Source of the DNA: Ailanthus altissimus
Taxonomy: Eukaryota; Streptophyta; Magnoliopsida; Sapindales; Simaroubaceae
Assembly: GCA_946807835.1 (NCBI GenBank)
Contig: OX327702.1
Coordinates: 19,158,001-19,222,000, forward strand
Reading direction: 5' to 3'
Length of the DNA: 64,000 nt
The translations under genes and the position numbers were made by a program. Shown here piece by piece: positions 24,300 to 34,734 of the stretch. The first letter of the stretch is position 1. Every line of letters starts with the position of its first letter. Below the pieces are notes generated by a model that was given only the letters and a program-made list of their open reading frames with translations, was not told the origin of the DNA and did no database searches.

Positions 24300-24660
24300 T
24301 GGCATGAATTATTCGACCGTCTCATTTGGTTTCCATATAAATGAATTCAATCTCGCCCAAGAAAGACGTTGTAGTTACTTAATATATTGACTACGTAGAA
24401 TGGTTCATCTTTTTCAATATGGTTGACCTTAACTTTAAGGGAAATGAATCTATCAACTGGAGTTTCACGGCCTGTAAAATCTGTTATGATAACCTTAGAG
24501 GGCTTTAGATTGCCCTTATTGATGCCTAATTTCCTTAGCATCCTGTAGGGCAAGATATTGAGTGTTGAACTGTTATCGATTATAATTCTCTTGCATGGCA
24601 CCCTGTTAAGGTCGGCCTTTACATATAATGGCCGGATATATTTGGTTATGTTATCAACTA
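24300..24660 (-). pseudogene. Tat element aspartic protease fragment
   Basis: The open stretch 24347-24601 reads RIIIDNSSTLNILPYRMLRKLG, then FISLKVKVNHIEK, FYVVNILSNYNVFLGRD. This matches Tat protease, whose active-site segment is usually VDGGSSVNILP or VDTGSS. Here the catalytic-site triplet is DNS, so the site is altered. The family function is to process the Gag-Pol polyprotein. Confidence 0.75.
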
Positions 24661-25469
24661 GATAAGGGAGTGTTAGAGATGCAAATTCTTCCAGCTAATC
24701 TCTAATATGACAAATGTCAACCACATCTCTACCGAAGGTTGATGATTGCCTTAATTTTGATTTGAATGATTCGGGCAACATGGTCACTATATCAACACTT
24801 TGTTTAAAGGACTCTTCATTAGTTTCCCCCTGGTGAGGTTTATCTTTTGGTGAGTCAAAATTGCTGGGATCAGTCTGGGTCTCTCCAGCCTTGGGCAGCT
24901 CAATTTTTCTGTTGAACTTTACCCAAACTTTTTTTCGAGGTGAATCAACTCTCCTGGTCAGTCGAAAAGGCCATTGTTCCTATGTGCCCTTATTTCTATA
25001 GAACGTTTTGTTAAGGCTTTCAATCTTTGCCAAATTCTTAGAGTATAGACCCTCATCTTGGTTCTAGATAGCCTATTCGAGATGTCTGAGGTATTCGTAT
25101 CTTTGTATTCTTCTTTTTCTTAAGTCTTGGTTAGCCTAGAATGTGAAAGCATTCGGCCCTTTAATTGATTAAATGTGCTCTGTCTCAACCTGTTGACCTC
25201 CCATTAGCCGACTATACTTGCCCTAAGTTTAAACATTAAATGTGCTAGTCTTCTGAATGCTGTTCAATAGTAAGCACTCTTTGTTTTCTAGTTACCTCTA
25301 GAGTCGAGTCATTAACATGGATCTTGATTCTCAGCTTGCCTGGGTTTAGACCTGTATAGACAATCCTTCTCCTAGTAACCTTTTTTTTTAAGAAGGATAA
25401 CTAAGTTCACACTTGATGAGGAGAAAAGATCAGTCTCCACAAGGGAAATCTTGCCATTTGAGCCCAAAA
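24661..25469 (-). other. Gag-protease linker of the Tat element
   Basis: Decayed coding sequence between the gag C-terminus and protease, on the minus strand with many stops. No motif that I can name. Confidence 0.4.
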
Positions 25470-26700
25470 AAAAAAGTCGGCCTTTATCGATAAGCCTCTG
25501 AATCTCATTCCTAAAAATGACATAGTTGTTTATACTATGTCTCTAGGACTTATTCCATTTGCAATAGTCCTTTCCAACACGCTGGTCAACCAGGGGAATT
25601 GTATAGCCTACTAAAAAATTTAATTTACTTGTCCTTCAATAACCAATAAAAAATTTAATCGGCCTTTCGCAGATCAAATGAATATTCTTTGGCGATCTGG
25701 GTTTTTTTTACAATATTCTTCTTCTCTTTGCCAAGGGTCTCCTTTTTCAACACTGGATACTCATAGATCCCACCTTTGATTAACTAAGGAACACTTCCTC
25801 ATCATAGATAGACTTCTCTGATTCAGCTTCTGAATCGGTCGAGACAACCACGATCTTTATCTAATTCTTATAATAAGTCCTTTTTAAGGACGCTCGCTTC
25901 TGATTTTTCTCCATTAAAAGTATCTCATAGTTAGCAGTCCGAGTTGCCAACTCATATAAATCATAGAAGTAATGTCCTTTAAAGTGCTCTCTCATCGCAA
26001 AAGACATTCCTTTGACGACCATAGGTTACAGAGTTGGCTTTTGAAATCTGTGTTTGGCACCATGTCTAAAGTTTTCTGAATTGGCTAATATACTTGAAAA
26101 CTGATTCGCCCAGCATTTGGGTGACTCTAGCCAAGTCGACCAAGGTGATCTTTGGAGGTGGCCTGTAAAATTGGGCATGGAACTAGTCTTTCATCTACTC
26201 TCAGTTAACGATCAACTCGGGCACCAAGTTAGTATACCAAGTGAAAGCCATTTTCGTTAGGAAACTATCGAATAGCCTTAGTTTCCAAAATAGAGATAAA
26301 CTGGCCTTACCGCATTGCATGGTAAATTTGAAAATGTGCTCAAATATGGTGATATTTTCTATACCCAAAAGTAGAAAGAATTTAGGGATCTTGTAAGCCA
26401 TAAGAAAAATAGAAAAGTGTATCTATACTATAGAGGTAGGGCTTCTTATAAGAGGAACAAGTCATATGCCTTAAATTGACCCCCAAATTCTATAATGCTT
26501 CAGCTAGCATATTATAGTCTAACTCATATAGCTGAGGATTGCTGGTGGGTTACATCAATTCTATAGACCCAAATTTAATTGGCCTAGACAAGTTGTGGCC
26601 AGCTTAGTCTTAGTTTTGGTGTAAATTCCCTAAGTTGATCATGTTACCAGCATGATCATAACTAAAAATTTATTCTGACTGGTCCTAACAGACCTGAGAA
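25470..26700 (-). pseudogene. Tat element gag (broken)
   Basis: The minus strand encodes IPKFFLLLG, IFEHIFKFTMQCG, FWKLRLFDSFLTKMAFTWY and TNLVPELI (26201-26401), the typical Gag order of Tat elements (DPxEHLxxFxxQM...LCKAFPxSLTGxAxxWY). The later YCKWNKS...EIQRLIDKG (about 25485-25580) matches the C-terminal YCxFHxxxGHxTxxCxxLxxEIExLI segment, whose histidine and cysteine are replaced. Several stops. Confidence 0.75.
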
Positions 26701-27243
26701 TTAGAAGATTCAACTTTATCGGATCACCTTAGTATATTAACTGAACCATAGGGTAGGTCGGCCTAATTATGCTGCTATCGTCGAAGTACTTGTAATTTAG
26801 GGTTTGGTCAACCCTGAAGCAGAGCCGTCAGCTCAGTCTGATTTTGCCTTATTGTTTCAAGGTTCTTAAGTATGATTCGACTAATGCTTTGATTATTTTC
26901 AATCAAAGGCTAAAACACTCTGACCATCTGGTTGGTCAACATAGTGCCGAGCTATTGATTTTCTTAGGCGATCTGAGAAATCAGGCTTTGAATGTCGGCC
27001 ATGGAGAATGGCCTAGGGTTTGCAAGAGTACTACGGTGATTCTCTTCCAACTGTTGGTTCAACATGTCTTTTTTGGCATAGGCAAAATTTACCCCATCCT
27101 ACCCAACTTCTGATAGATCTCTAAGCTAAGATGGTGTAGTCGCGGATGTCTCAACTTCATTCTTTCCTGTGCAATTTTTAGCTATTTGTCTAGTTGTTAC
27201 TGGCATATAAGAAATGTGCTTCCACTGGGAGTGTCAAAAAGAA
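26701..27243 (-). other. 5' leader of the Tat element
   Basis: Untranslated leader between the 5' LTR and gag. Just inside the LTR the minus strand reads TTGACACTCCCAGTGG, in the place of the primer-binding site. I cannot assign the tRNA. A plus-strand open stretch at 26844-27113 is antisense leader text. Confidence 0.5.
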
Positions 27244-27792
27244 TATTCATGAAAATATGCTTCGGGTTCGTGTACACTCTATGTCCGGCTAGACAAAGAT
27301 CACTCCAGATTCAAAGGAAGCCGAGACGGAAGGATTGTACCAGTTAGCAAGATTTATCGCTAAACTTGGGCTGGAAAATAACAGGCAAAATCTATTACTA
27401 GGTCTGAGCTGTGGTGCAACAAGCGTGTCACGGAGCTTGGGTTTTTATCAAATAAGGACAAGCAAAGCTTGAACACTAGGATTACGAGACCTTCAACAAG
27501 CGAGGATGCAAAGTCCTGAATTGAATGATAAAAATGAGAAAATGAGATAAAAAGCTGAGAAGCTTTGTATAAAATATATGTATTGAATTGTTAATGATAT
27601 AAATAATGAGAAATCAAATTTATTTATAAGTTATAAAACCCTATATAAAATCTACTTTTGCAAGTAAAGGAATCATAATATAACACAACTTTCTATTATG
27701 TACAAATTCTTAAATAAGTTACAACATACAGTTAAGCCTAAAATTCTTAATATGAAAAAGCCCATTAGGTACTTTTTAGATCGGTGTCAACA
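27244..27792 (-). repeat. 5' LTR of the Tat element
   Basis: 549 bp. Reads TGTTGACACCG at its minus-strand start (27792) and matches both halves of the interrupted LTR at 13251-15849. Followed at once by the GATTG target duplication. Confidence 0.85.
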
Positions 27793-27797
27793 GATTG

Positions 27798-28017
27798 ATC
27801 TCTCTCTAATTAACCTATGAATTGTACAGGACAAATCTTATTGCCATTAATGAAGCCTTTAAGTCCATTACCTTCGATAGCAGTAAGAACTCAAAACTTC
27901 TAAGGAAGATAATTAGATTTGTCATGTTTAATTAGTACTTTTTCAAAGAAAATGTTACTAGAAAATTTTTTACAAAAGCTAAGAGATTAGTCGAAGCCAT
28001 TGGTGTCTCTAATACCA
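27798..28017 (-). pseudogene. Ty1/copia gag N-terminus and primer site, disrupted by the Tat insertion
   Basis: The minus strand at 28007-28017 reads TGGTATTAGAG, one change from the copia initiator-tRNA-Met primer site TGGTATCAGAG. It is soon followed by an ATGGCTTCGAC start and, in other frames, SNYLP, VLTAIEGNGLKGFINGNKI and CPVQFIG, the N-terminal Gag pattern of plant copia elements (NYxxWxxQVLxxLxGxxLxGFIxG). The sequence stops at the Tat element's boundary (27797), so the Tat element inserted into this older copia copy. Confidence 0.65.
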
Positions 28018-28019
28018 TA

Positions 28020-28310
28020 TAATTTTAGATTTTATTATTTAATTTGTTAGAAATTGAAAGAAAGTTATTGAATATAAAAGAGATAATCTGAGAGAGTTCT
28101 TCTTATTAAGTGTGCTTAATGAATTTACAATTAAACACATTATAATAATCAAGACTATGTATTCATAACAACTTATTTTGCTTATAACAAACCCATAACA
28201 ACTTTTAATCTTCTCTAAGTAACTCATGCCACATCAACTTATGCTGTTAACTCATGCCACATCAGCTCAATTATTACACATCAGCTCTATTGTTGTTGCG
28301 AAAAAATTCA
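28020..28310 (-). mobile_element. Copia LTR remnant
   Basis: AT-rich stretch directly outside the primer site. It contains the TGTTAGAAATTGAAAG end (28045) and ATTGAATATAAAAGAGATAATCTG, typical of small copia LTR ends. A short internal duplication of AACTCATGCCACATCA lies at 28220-28260. The right boundary is uncertain. Confidence 0.5.
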
Positions 28311-29780
28311 CAAAGGCTTAAGTTCAAGCCCATGCAGAATCTAAATATGTTGAATAAGGTAAGATACATAGACTCAAGTCATTTTTTAGGCTTAATTTGT
28401 GGCTTATAGTTTGATAGGCAAACGGTTACACGAAGTAAAGCCGAAAGCATATGGATCTCTAGGCTAAAGCTCATTTGCAGAGAAACTTAGTCCAAATAAA
28501 GGTAAGCTTATGAATTAAGGTTTAATATACTAACATAAACCCAAAAAAGACATTTTGTTTTTGTTCTTAAAGTCCTTTTAAAATAAAATGGTATACGTTC
28601 CTGGATAAATATATGTGGTAAGTTCTTATTAAAATAATATTTTATTTAGAAAAAAGTTAGTATCTATCTCTGTTTATTAGACAAATACATTTTTTCTTAA
28701 CTATGTTAAAACTCATTAAATAATCTATATTTTAGGAGGATAAAGGGGTTTAACAAGTGTTAACATAACACAAATCTTCACCCTTTAAAAGTCACCCTTT
28801 AAAAGTCATCCTTTACATGTACAAACACATTGTTGCCATCATAGTTTTACCCTAGTTCACTTACAACTTACACGACATCCCTTTTGGTTGTCCTTTGGCA
28901 TTTTCTTTCACATTATTGATAACTCAATATTTATTTATAGAATTGAACACTCATAACATTTAAAAAATTAATATCAAAAATCTTATATAAGATTTAAGAG
29001 ATGAGTCCCCCTCTAACCTCTAGGCTAGAGTTTCTTAAGGGTTAAAAACCTAAATTTATTTTGTACACAAAACACCATTAGGTATAGTAAAAATACTTTA
29101 TAGTAATACCTTAACATACTCTATTAATTATACTTTTCTATTATTTATTATATAAGCTCTTACGCCACTCAAAGTTTTAAGATTGGATTTACTTGGTTAA
29201 AGAGCTTTAGGCATAAGATCACTAAAGTTAATATAATACTAAATCTTTTGAATTCTAAGAATTCTTCAAAAGCACGATAAATTATACTTTCAAACTCACC
29301 AAAGTGAAAAAAAAATTAAAATTTAATATTCAGGTTCAAGGTGTCTTGTTCTTAGAACTTGTTATGTCATTATAATATAACTGTATAATATTTTTAAATC
29401 TTTCAGCATGATAAAAAAAAAAAAGATAAGAGAATAAAAAGGAAAAGAAAAATATTTGGGATTTTCTCTTGCTATGTATTTCACGGTACCAAGTCTTCTA
29501 ACCAATTTCGGAGCTTAGTTTTTCATTAATTACAAATCGTTGGATTGTCTTCAATTTAATCTAACGGTTGTAATGTGTCTGACGTGGTCGGAATGAATGT
29601 TACAGTCCAAGAAATATAGCCCAACCCAGCAAGCAAAAGCAAAAGCAAAAGCGAAAGCAAAATCAACAGTCAACTCTCCAGCTCACTTCGCCCTTGCTGT
29701 CACTGAAATTTCAAACAGCCTTCGCCTTTAGACTGTTGAAGACGGCCGTATTGTGGTAACTCATACACGCTTGTCCCGCC
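28311..29780. other. Intergenic upstream of the CHY-RING gene
   Basis: AT-rich with no coding motif. Nearer the gene (29560-29780) it becomes more complex and contains a hexamer run (GCAAAA/GCGAAA repeats, 29631-29665). Likely the distal promoter. Confidence 0.5.
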
Positions 29781-29794
29781 AACCAAAGCCAATT

Positions 29795-29802
29795 TATAAA
29801 TA
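29795..29802 (+). promoter_or_regulatory. TATA box of the CHY-RING gene
   Basis: TATAAATA within AATTTATAAATACC. About 25-35 bases downstream a pyrimidine-rich start region (TCTCCTCTTCTTC) begins. Position fits a leader exon that ends at a GTAAGA donor at 29984. Inferred, no transcript evidence. Confidence 0.5.
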
Positions 29803-29824
29803 CCTTAGATGCGCGTCTCCTCTT

Positions 29825-30527
29825 CTTCAGGTTCAAAGTACAAAACCTTCTTTCAGTTTTAGAAAAATAAAAAATAAAAAAAAACACAAACACACAATAA
29901 TTGTAGCAAACTGATACCCCGTTCTGTCGTTCCGTTTTTGTTTGAATTGTTTTATTTTCTTCTTTTCTGGTACGTTGCCGTAGGTAAGAGTGCATGGTCT
30001 TGTTCTACCTGGGGCATTTATTTATACACCTGAAACCGACATCGGTTAGGTTGAATCTATCTCTTTCTCTCTCATCAATTTTCTTATATTATTCTTTTCT
30101 CCGATTCGGGTCGGCTGACAACCGCTGGCGTGTCGTCTCGTAATCAACATGTTGAAGTAATTTACAAATTACAAAACTCGAAGGATCTGTTTAAAATTAA
30201 AATAAGTTGAGTCATTGGGGCTAATGTCAAATTTTACATGAATCGGACGCCTTAACTTTGTTTCTCTCGAGGACTTTTTTTTCCTCCTTTACCAATTTCA
30301 GTTCCCACGTGAAATACTCTTCTTATAATCGTTCAGGCTCTATTACCACTCATTTTTCTATTTTTGGGTCAATTCCTTTTTATCTTTCTCCTCTCTTTGA
30401 TGCGGATTTCCTTTTTTATTGTGGCTTCTGAAAATAATTACACGTTCATTTGACCTTTTTGCATTGCGGGTTTCAGGTCAGTATCTGATCGATATTGAAG
30501 AGAAGGGAGAGGGGTATTGAGCTGGAC
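29825..30527 (+). other. 5'UTR with probable leader intron (CHY-RING gene)
   Basis: A strong donor, CCGTAG/GTAAGAG, lies at 29983/29984 and a strong acceptor, GGGTTTCAG/GTCAG, at 30476/30477. They would remove 493 bases of U-rich sequence. The remaining leader joins to the ATG at 30528. Leader introns are common in this gene class. Exact transcript ends are unknown. Confidence 0.45.
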
Positions 30528-32741
30528 ATGTCATCTCAGGAATCTCTAGTGGAGTTGGGTTTTGGGAATTTTGGGTATTTATCCATTTTTTGAAATAGAA
30601 AATCAGTCCCCGTGTTATTATAATTTTTTTCTAAAACAAAATTTACATAATTTTTTGTTTGGCTTTTGAATCGAATTTGTGTGCATGTGATTAAGGTGCT
30701 CGCACTACAGAAGGAGATGCAAAATTAGAGCACCATGTTGTGGTGAAATATTCGATTGCAGGCATTGCCATAACGAATCAAAGGTTCATTTTTATTTTTA
30801 TTTATTTTAAAAAAAATTTCTTGTATCAGTTTAGTTTTCGTATTCATATTTAATTGATTATTGCTGAACAAATTAGATAGAAATGCACTTATGGAGTAGT
30901 TTTTTCTCTGAATTTTAATTTGTTATAGAATGCTATGGAAGTTGATCCGTCGGATCGCCACGATGTTCCTCGCCATGATTTGAAAAGGGTTAGTTGTTTT
31001 ATCACTTCTCTCTCCTTTGTTGTAGTTGCAATTTGATTCGGTTTTGGTATTTTAAGATAATCATGAAACTTAAAAATTTGTTCCTTGTACACTCTTCTGT
31101 TGAACGAACAAAATTTGGAAAATAAAATTAAAGAGAAAATATGGGTCCTTTTGAATGTTTTGGTGGGTGCAAACAGTCGTAGATTCCATGAAAATTTACC
31201 TTTGTTTTGTACTGGTCTTTTACGCATAGTTGTGGGGCCTTGAATTTTGCTTTTTTGGCTTTGTTCTCTTGCAAATTATATCCCATAACAGTAATGCTGT
31301 ACTTTGTTTGTTCATCAGGTTATCTGTTCCTTATGTCACACAGAACAAGATGTAAGTTTTCTTAAATGTTCTTATGATGATATTAAAAGGATCAAGCCGA
31401 CTGTATTAAACAGTTCAAACAAAAAGAATCAAGTAGATTACAGGATTTGGTGTTTTATTTTTCTCCTATCAGGTTCAACAACACTGTGTTAAATGTGGGG
31501 TTTGCATGGGGAAGTACTTTTGCTCCAAATGCAAGTTCTTTGATGATGATGTAAGCCTTATTCTTAGAACTTCTCTTGAAATTTGTTGTCTGATCTGTTA
31601 ATTCATCATTCTAAGTTGATATATCATTTTGTGTTGCAAGCTTTCGAAGAAGCAATACCATTGCAATGAATGTGGCATATGCAGGTTAAATTCTTTCCGC
31701 TACTACCCAACTTATATATTTCTTCCTAAATCTTTATCTAGTTTTTTGCATTTGGTTTTGCAGAACTGGCGGGGAAGAGAATTTTTTTCACTGCAATAAA
31801 TGTGGTAGGATTTTGAGCTTTAGTTATTCATCCTCTGATCCTTTAACTAGTGCTTTCTTTAGTCATCTGATCGTGGAGGTCAATATTACTGTTTAGGTTG
31901 CTGCTATTCAAAATTGTTGAAGGAATCACACAATTGTGTGGAAAGAGCAATGCACCATAATTGCCCTGTTTGCTTTGAGGTAAATTTAGAAGGAAGAAGC
32001 TTAAATAGAATAATGCATAATGTTCTAGTTTATAATCCACTAAACTTATTACATTTTGCTTCACAGTTCCTATTTGATACAACCAAAGACATCACTGTTT
32101 TGCGCTGTGGACACTCTATACATTTGGAATGTGTGAAAGAGATGGAGCAGCATTTACAGTATGTTTCTCAGCTACAATGAGGATTATTGTGATTATGTTA
32201 TTTATTTCTAGAATGATTTTCTTACTGATTTCTTTGTGTAATTCTGGAGCAGCTTGGTTTTGTAGTAACAAAGTTCTTGCAGGTATGCTTGCCCGGTTTG
32301 CTCAAAATCATATTGTGATATGTCCCATGTGTGGAAAAAACTTGATCAAGAGGTATGTCTAATATTTTTATTTACTGATTAAATTTGTGACGCACTTAAA
32401 TTGTTTGTCTACCCCCACCAGTTCTTGCTAAAATGTTTATAAAACATACTTCAGGTTGCATCAACACCCATGCCTCAAATATATCTCAATAAGATGGTAG
32501 GGAATTGAAACAGTTGATATATGTACTTTTCTACGACAACGAGTTTGCAGATTTGTTAATATTACATTTTGGTCGTATTATCCAACAGGTCTGGATTCTC
32601 TGTAATGACTGTGGGGAATCATCAGAGGTAAACTTTCACATTGTGGCTATCAAATGTCTCAAATGTAATTCATACAATACAAGGCAGACACAGGGAGGGC
32701 CTGCCTCATGCTCATCGGGGATCTCTGAGATTGTGAGATGA
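30528..32741 (+). CDS. CHY zinc-finger and RING-H2 E3 ubiquitin ligase (RZFP34/CHYR1-like)
   Basis: Exons: 30528-30574, 30696-30783, 30929-30988, 31319-31351, 31473-31550, 31641-31684, 31764-31804, 31897-31979, 32067-32158, 32283-32352, 32455-32496, 32589-32741. All junctions are GT...AG and the frame stays open: 831 nt, 276 aa, the usual family size (about 265-290). Residues 17-90 form the CHY zinc finger ([23 protein letters not shown]). 91-150 is the CTCHY finger. The RING-H2 finger uses C153/C156, C172, H174, H177, C180, C192, C195. A C-terminal zinc ribbon uses C231/C234 and C249/C252. Family members ubiquitinate target proteins; Arabidopsis relatives act in ABA, drought and MYB-turnover responses. 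All zinc ligands are present, so activity is likely. Closest in wording to CHYR1/RZFP34 rather than MIEL1. Oddity: the last residues (GISEIVR) lie in a 96-bp tandem duplication that continues into the 3'UTR. Confidence 0.93.
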
Positions 32742-32911
32742 CAGCTTCTACCTCAAAATTTCTTAACATTACAAGATCTACTTCAAGGTTTATATCCATC
32801 AATCATTAACAGATGGATCTCTGAGATTGTGTGATGACTGGCATCTACTTAAAAATTTCTTAAAAATACAAGATCTCTTTCAAGGTCTATATCAATCAAT
32901 CATTAGCAGAT
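32719..32911 (+). repeat. 96-bp tandem duplication over the stop codon of the CHY-RING gene
   Basis: Copy 1 is 32719-32814 and copy 2 is 32815-32911. Both begin GGATCTCTGAGATTGTG and end in TCATTA(A/G)CAGAT, with scattered substitutions. The gene's stop (TGA at 32739-32741) lies in copy 1. Copy 2 has an equivalent TGA one codon earlier. Confidence 0.9.
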
Positions 32912-33818
32912 TCATCTGGGGAAATTGCACTCGAGAAAAAGAGGGATAATTGGGTTATTTGGTCTTATACTCTTTGCCTACCATTTTTATTTTGTTTTTA
33001 AAATTGGAGCTCAATCTTGTGCTGAGTTTGGCAATTTCTGGAAGTATGCGGACTCAATGTAAAAGGGCTTTGTCGGTAAAGAAATTAAGTTTCTGTTTTT
33101 CCTTGGATAGTCTGATTTAATGAGTAAATCTGTATTCTTTACTCTTTTTTTTTTTTTGACAGAATAATGCATTCTTGATGAACAAAATAACAATAGGCAT
33201 TCCTAAAGAGGCCAAAAGTTTAGGAATGCCATGAATGATATTACCCTCTAACTACTGGAGATAAACTCCCGCGTAGAGAAGTGACTAAGTTTTCGCAATT
33301 CGTTTTCATAGTATGTACTTCTCTATGTAAGCCAGTCACATCGTTAAGATATTGGTATATGGCGAAACATTTTGCTGAGTATAACCACCGGAAAAAAATA
33401 AAATAAAATAACTTTGCAACAGCCAACAGAATTGTCTCTGTTGAATCCCCGAGAACCCATCTAAGGGTTTTGTATCTGATCTAATATCACATCCACATTT
33501 AATTTAAACTAACCTGGAGAACTGGTTTGCCAAATCGCACGAACAGGTCTTCTAACATACACTGACAAGGAGCCGCCAGCCAGCATTACGCGCCACCGAA
33601 CTCCTGAAACTCACAAAGGAAAAATCCAGCTCACTGTATTGTCTCACTAGCAGAATATGATAGATTACAAAATAGAGTTTTATTTTGCAAATTCCAACAG
33701 GTCCACAGCAGAGCACAAGACATTTCCAAATTCGCCATTGTTAATGTTGCAAAAAAATTAGTTTTAGCATTAATCTTAATTAGTAATTAATATTAATATT
33801 GATCCTATTTGTTAAGAT
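32912..33818. other. 3' flank of the CHY-RING gene; possible minus-strand exon
   Basis: The first 250 bases are probably 3'UTR and its end. On the minus strand, 33514-33603 is bounded by TTTCAG and CCAG/GTTAG and is open in one frame (30 codons). An AACAATGGCG start context lies upstream, at about 33738. I could not join them into one frame and I do not recognise the product, so no gene is called. The copia element begins at 33824. Confidence 0.3.
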
Positions 33819-33823
33819 ATACG

Positions 33824-34388
33824 TATTGCATCAAGAAGCGTTCAAACAACAATTAACACTATTATTAATTGTTATGCAGACAATCAATAATACTAACAAT
33901 ACAACAATGAAATAATCAAACTTCTAACACAATATACAAAAAAAAAAAAAAAACTACTAAGTTTAACAAGGTTCGATAATGTTACCTACATCCTCGAGCA
34001 CTGCTAGAACAAATCCATTACCTTCAAGAGAAGTTATAAAGTTTTTGAACCACAATAAAAAATTTTAAACTATTGAGTCAAATTGTAAATACCCAAGTAG
34101 TAGGGTCAATACTATAATTACTCAAACAATAGGGTATTACTACAAATACTTAAAAATAAAGAAAAAAATTAAATTCTTATAACTTTTAAGGGCTTAAATA
34201 TAAAACCCTTAAATTATGAGGTTCTCATAATAAGATCTTACAAATAAAGGAGGAGAAAATAATTACTCCAAAGGTACACTTAATATCAAGAAATGTCTTG
34301 TCTTATATAAGCCTAACCAAATCACCCCTATGCCATCTCCCACCAGTGTGGGATTGGCTCAATTTGGCATATAAGTCAATTTTCAACA
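33824..34388 (-). repeat. 3' LTR of the copia element
   Basis: 565 bp. On the plus strand it runs from TATTGCATCAAG to TTTTCAACA. About 50 bases longer than its partner because of an A-rich insertion around 33902-33952. Confidence 0.9.
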
Positions 34389-34734
34389 AATCTCCACCTT
34401 GGCGAATATGTCAATCCTCTACAAAATCTCATTTTTCCAAAATTTTCTCTATCCAAAAGTAGCGCCTCCAAATTTGTGCATAATGGCGCTACTAAACTCG
34501 ATCTATATTAATCAAGTCCAAACAATGATTGAACTTGATCGCTGTCACCATTTTAGTCAACATATCTGCGAGATTCTCGGCAGTCTTAATCTTTTGAAGT
34601 AAGATTCTTCCTTCACTAATGATCTCCCGCACAAAATGATACTGAACATCAATATACTTCGTTCGAGCATGGTATACTGGATTCTTCGCTAAATGAATAG
34701 CACTTTGACTGTTATAATAAACATGAATTTTCTT

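Larger units (their letters stand above)
13251..27792 (-). mobile_element. Tat-type Ty3/gypsy retrotransposon with antisense PMD gene
   Basis: The whole element is 14.5 kb, of which about 2.08 kb is a later solo-LTR insertion. It is flanked by perfect target duplications GATTG at 13246-13250 and 27793-27797. LTRs lie at 13251-15849 (3') and 27244-27792 (5'). A polypurine tract (minus-strand TTACAGGGGCAA) sits inside the 3' LTR at about 15850-15861. A primer-site-like TTGACACTCCCAGTGG lies inside the 5' LTR at about 27220-27235. Minus-strand order is gag, protease, reverse transcriptase, RNase H, integrase, the domain order of gypsy elements. The RNase H and integrase wording resembles the Tat lineage. 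All domains contain stops and frameshifts. Between integrase and 3' LTR lies a plus-strand PMD-encoding region, described separately. Confidence 0.85.

Noticed and set aside
29711..29995. 94-codon minus-strand open stretch upstream of the CHY-RING gene
   Set aside because: Antisense to the promoter and leader exon, where a plus-strand TATA box and splice donor fit better; no domain.
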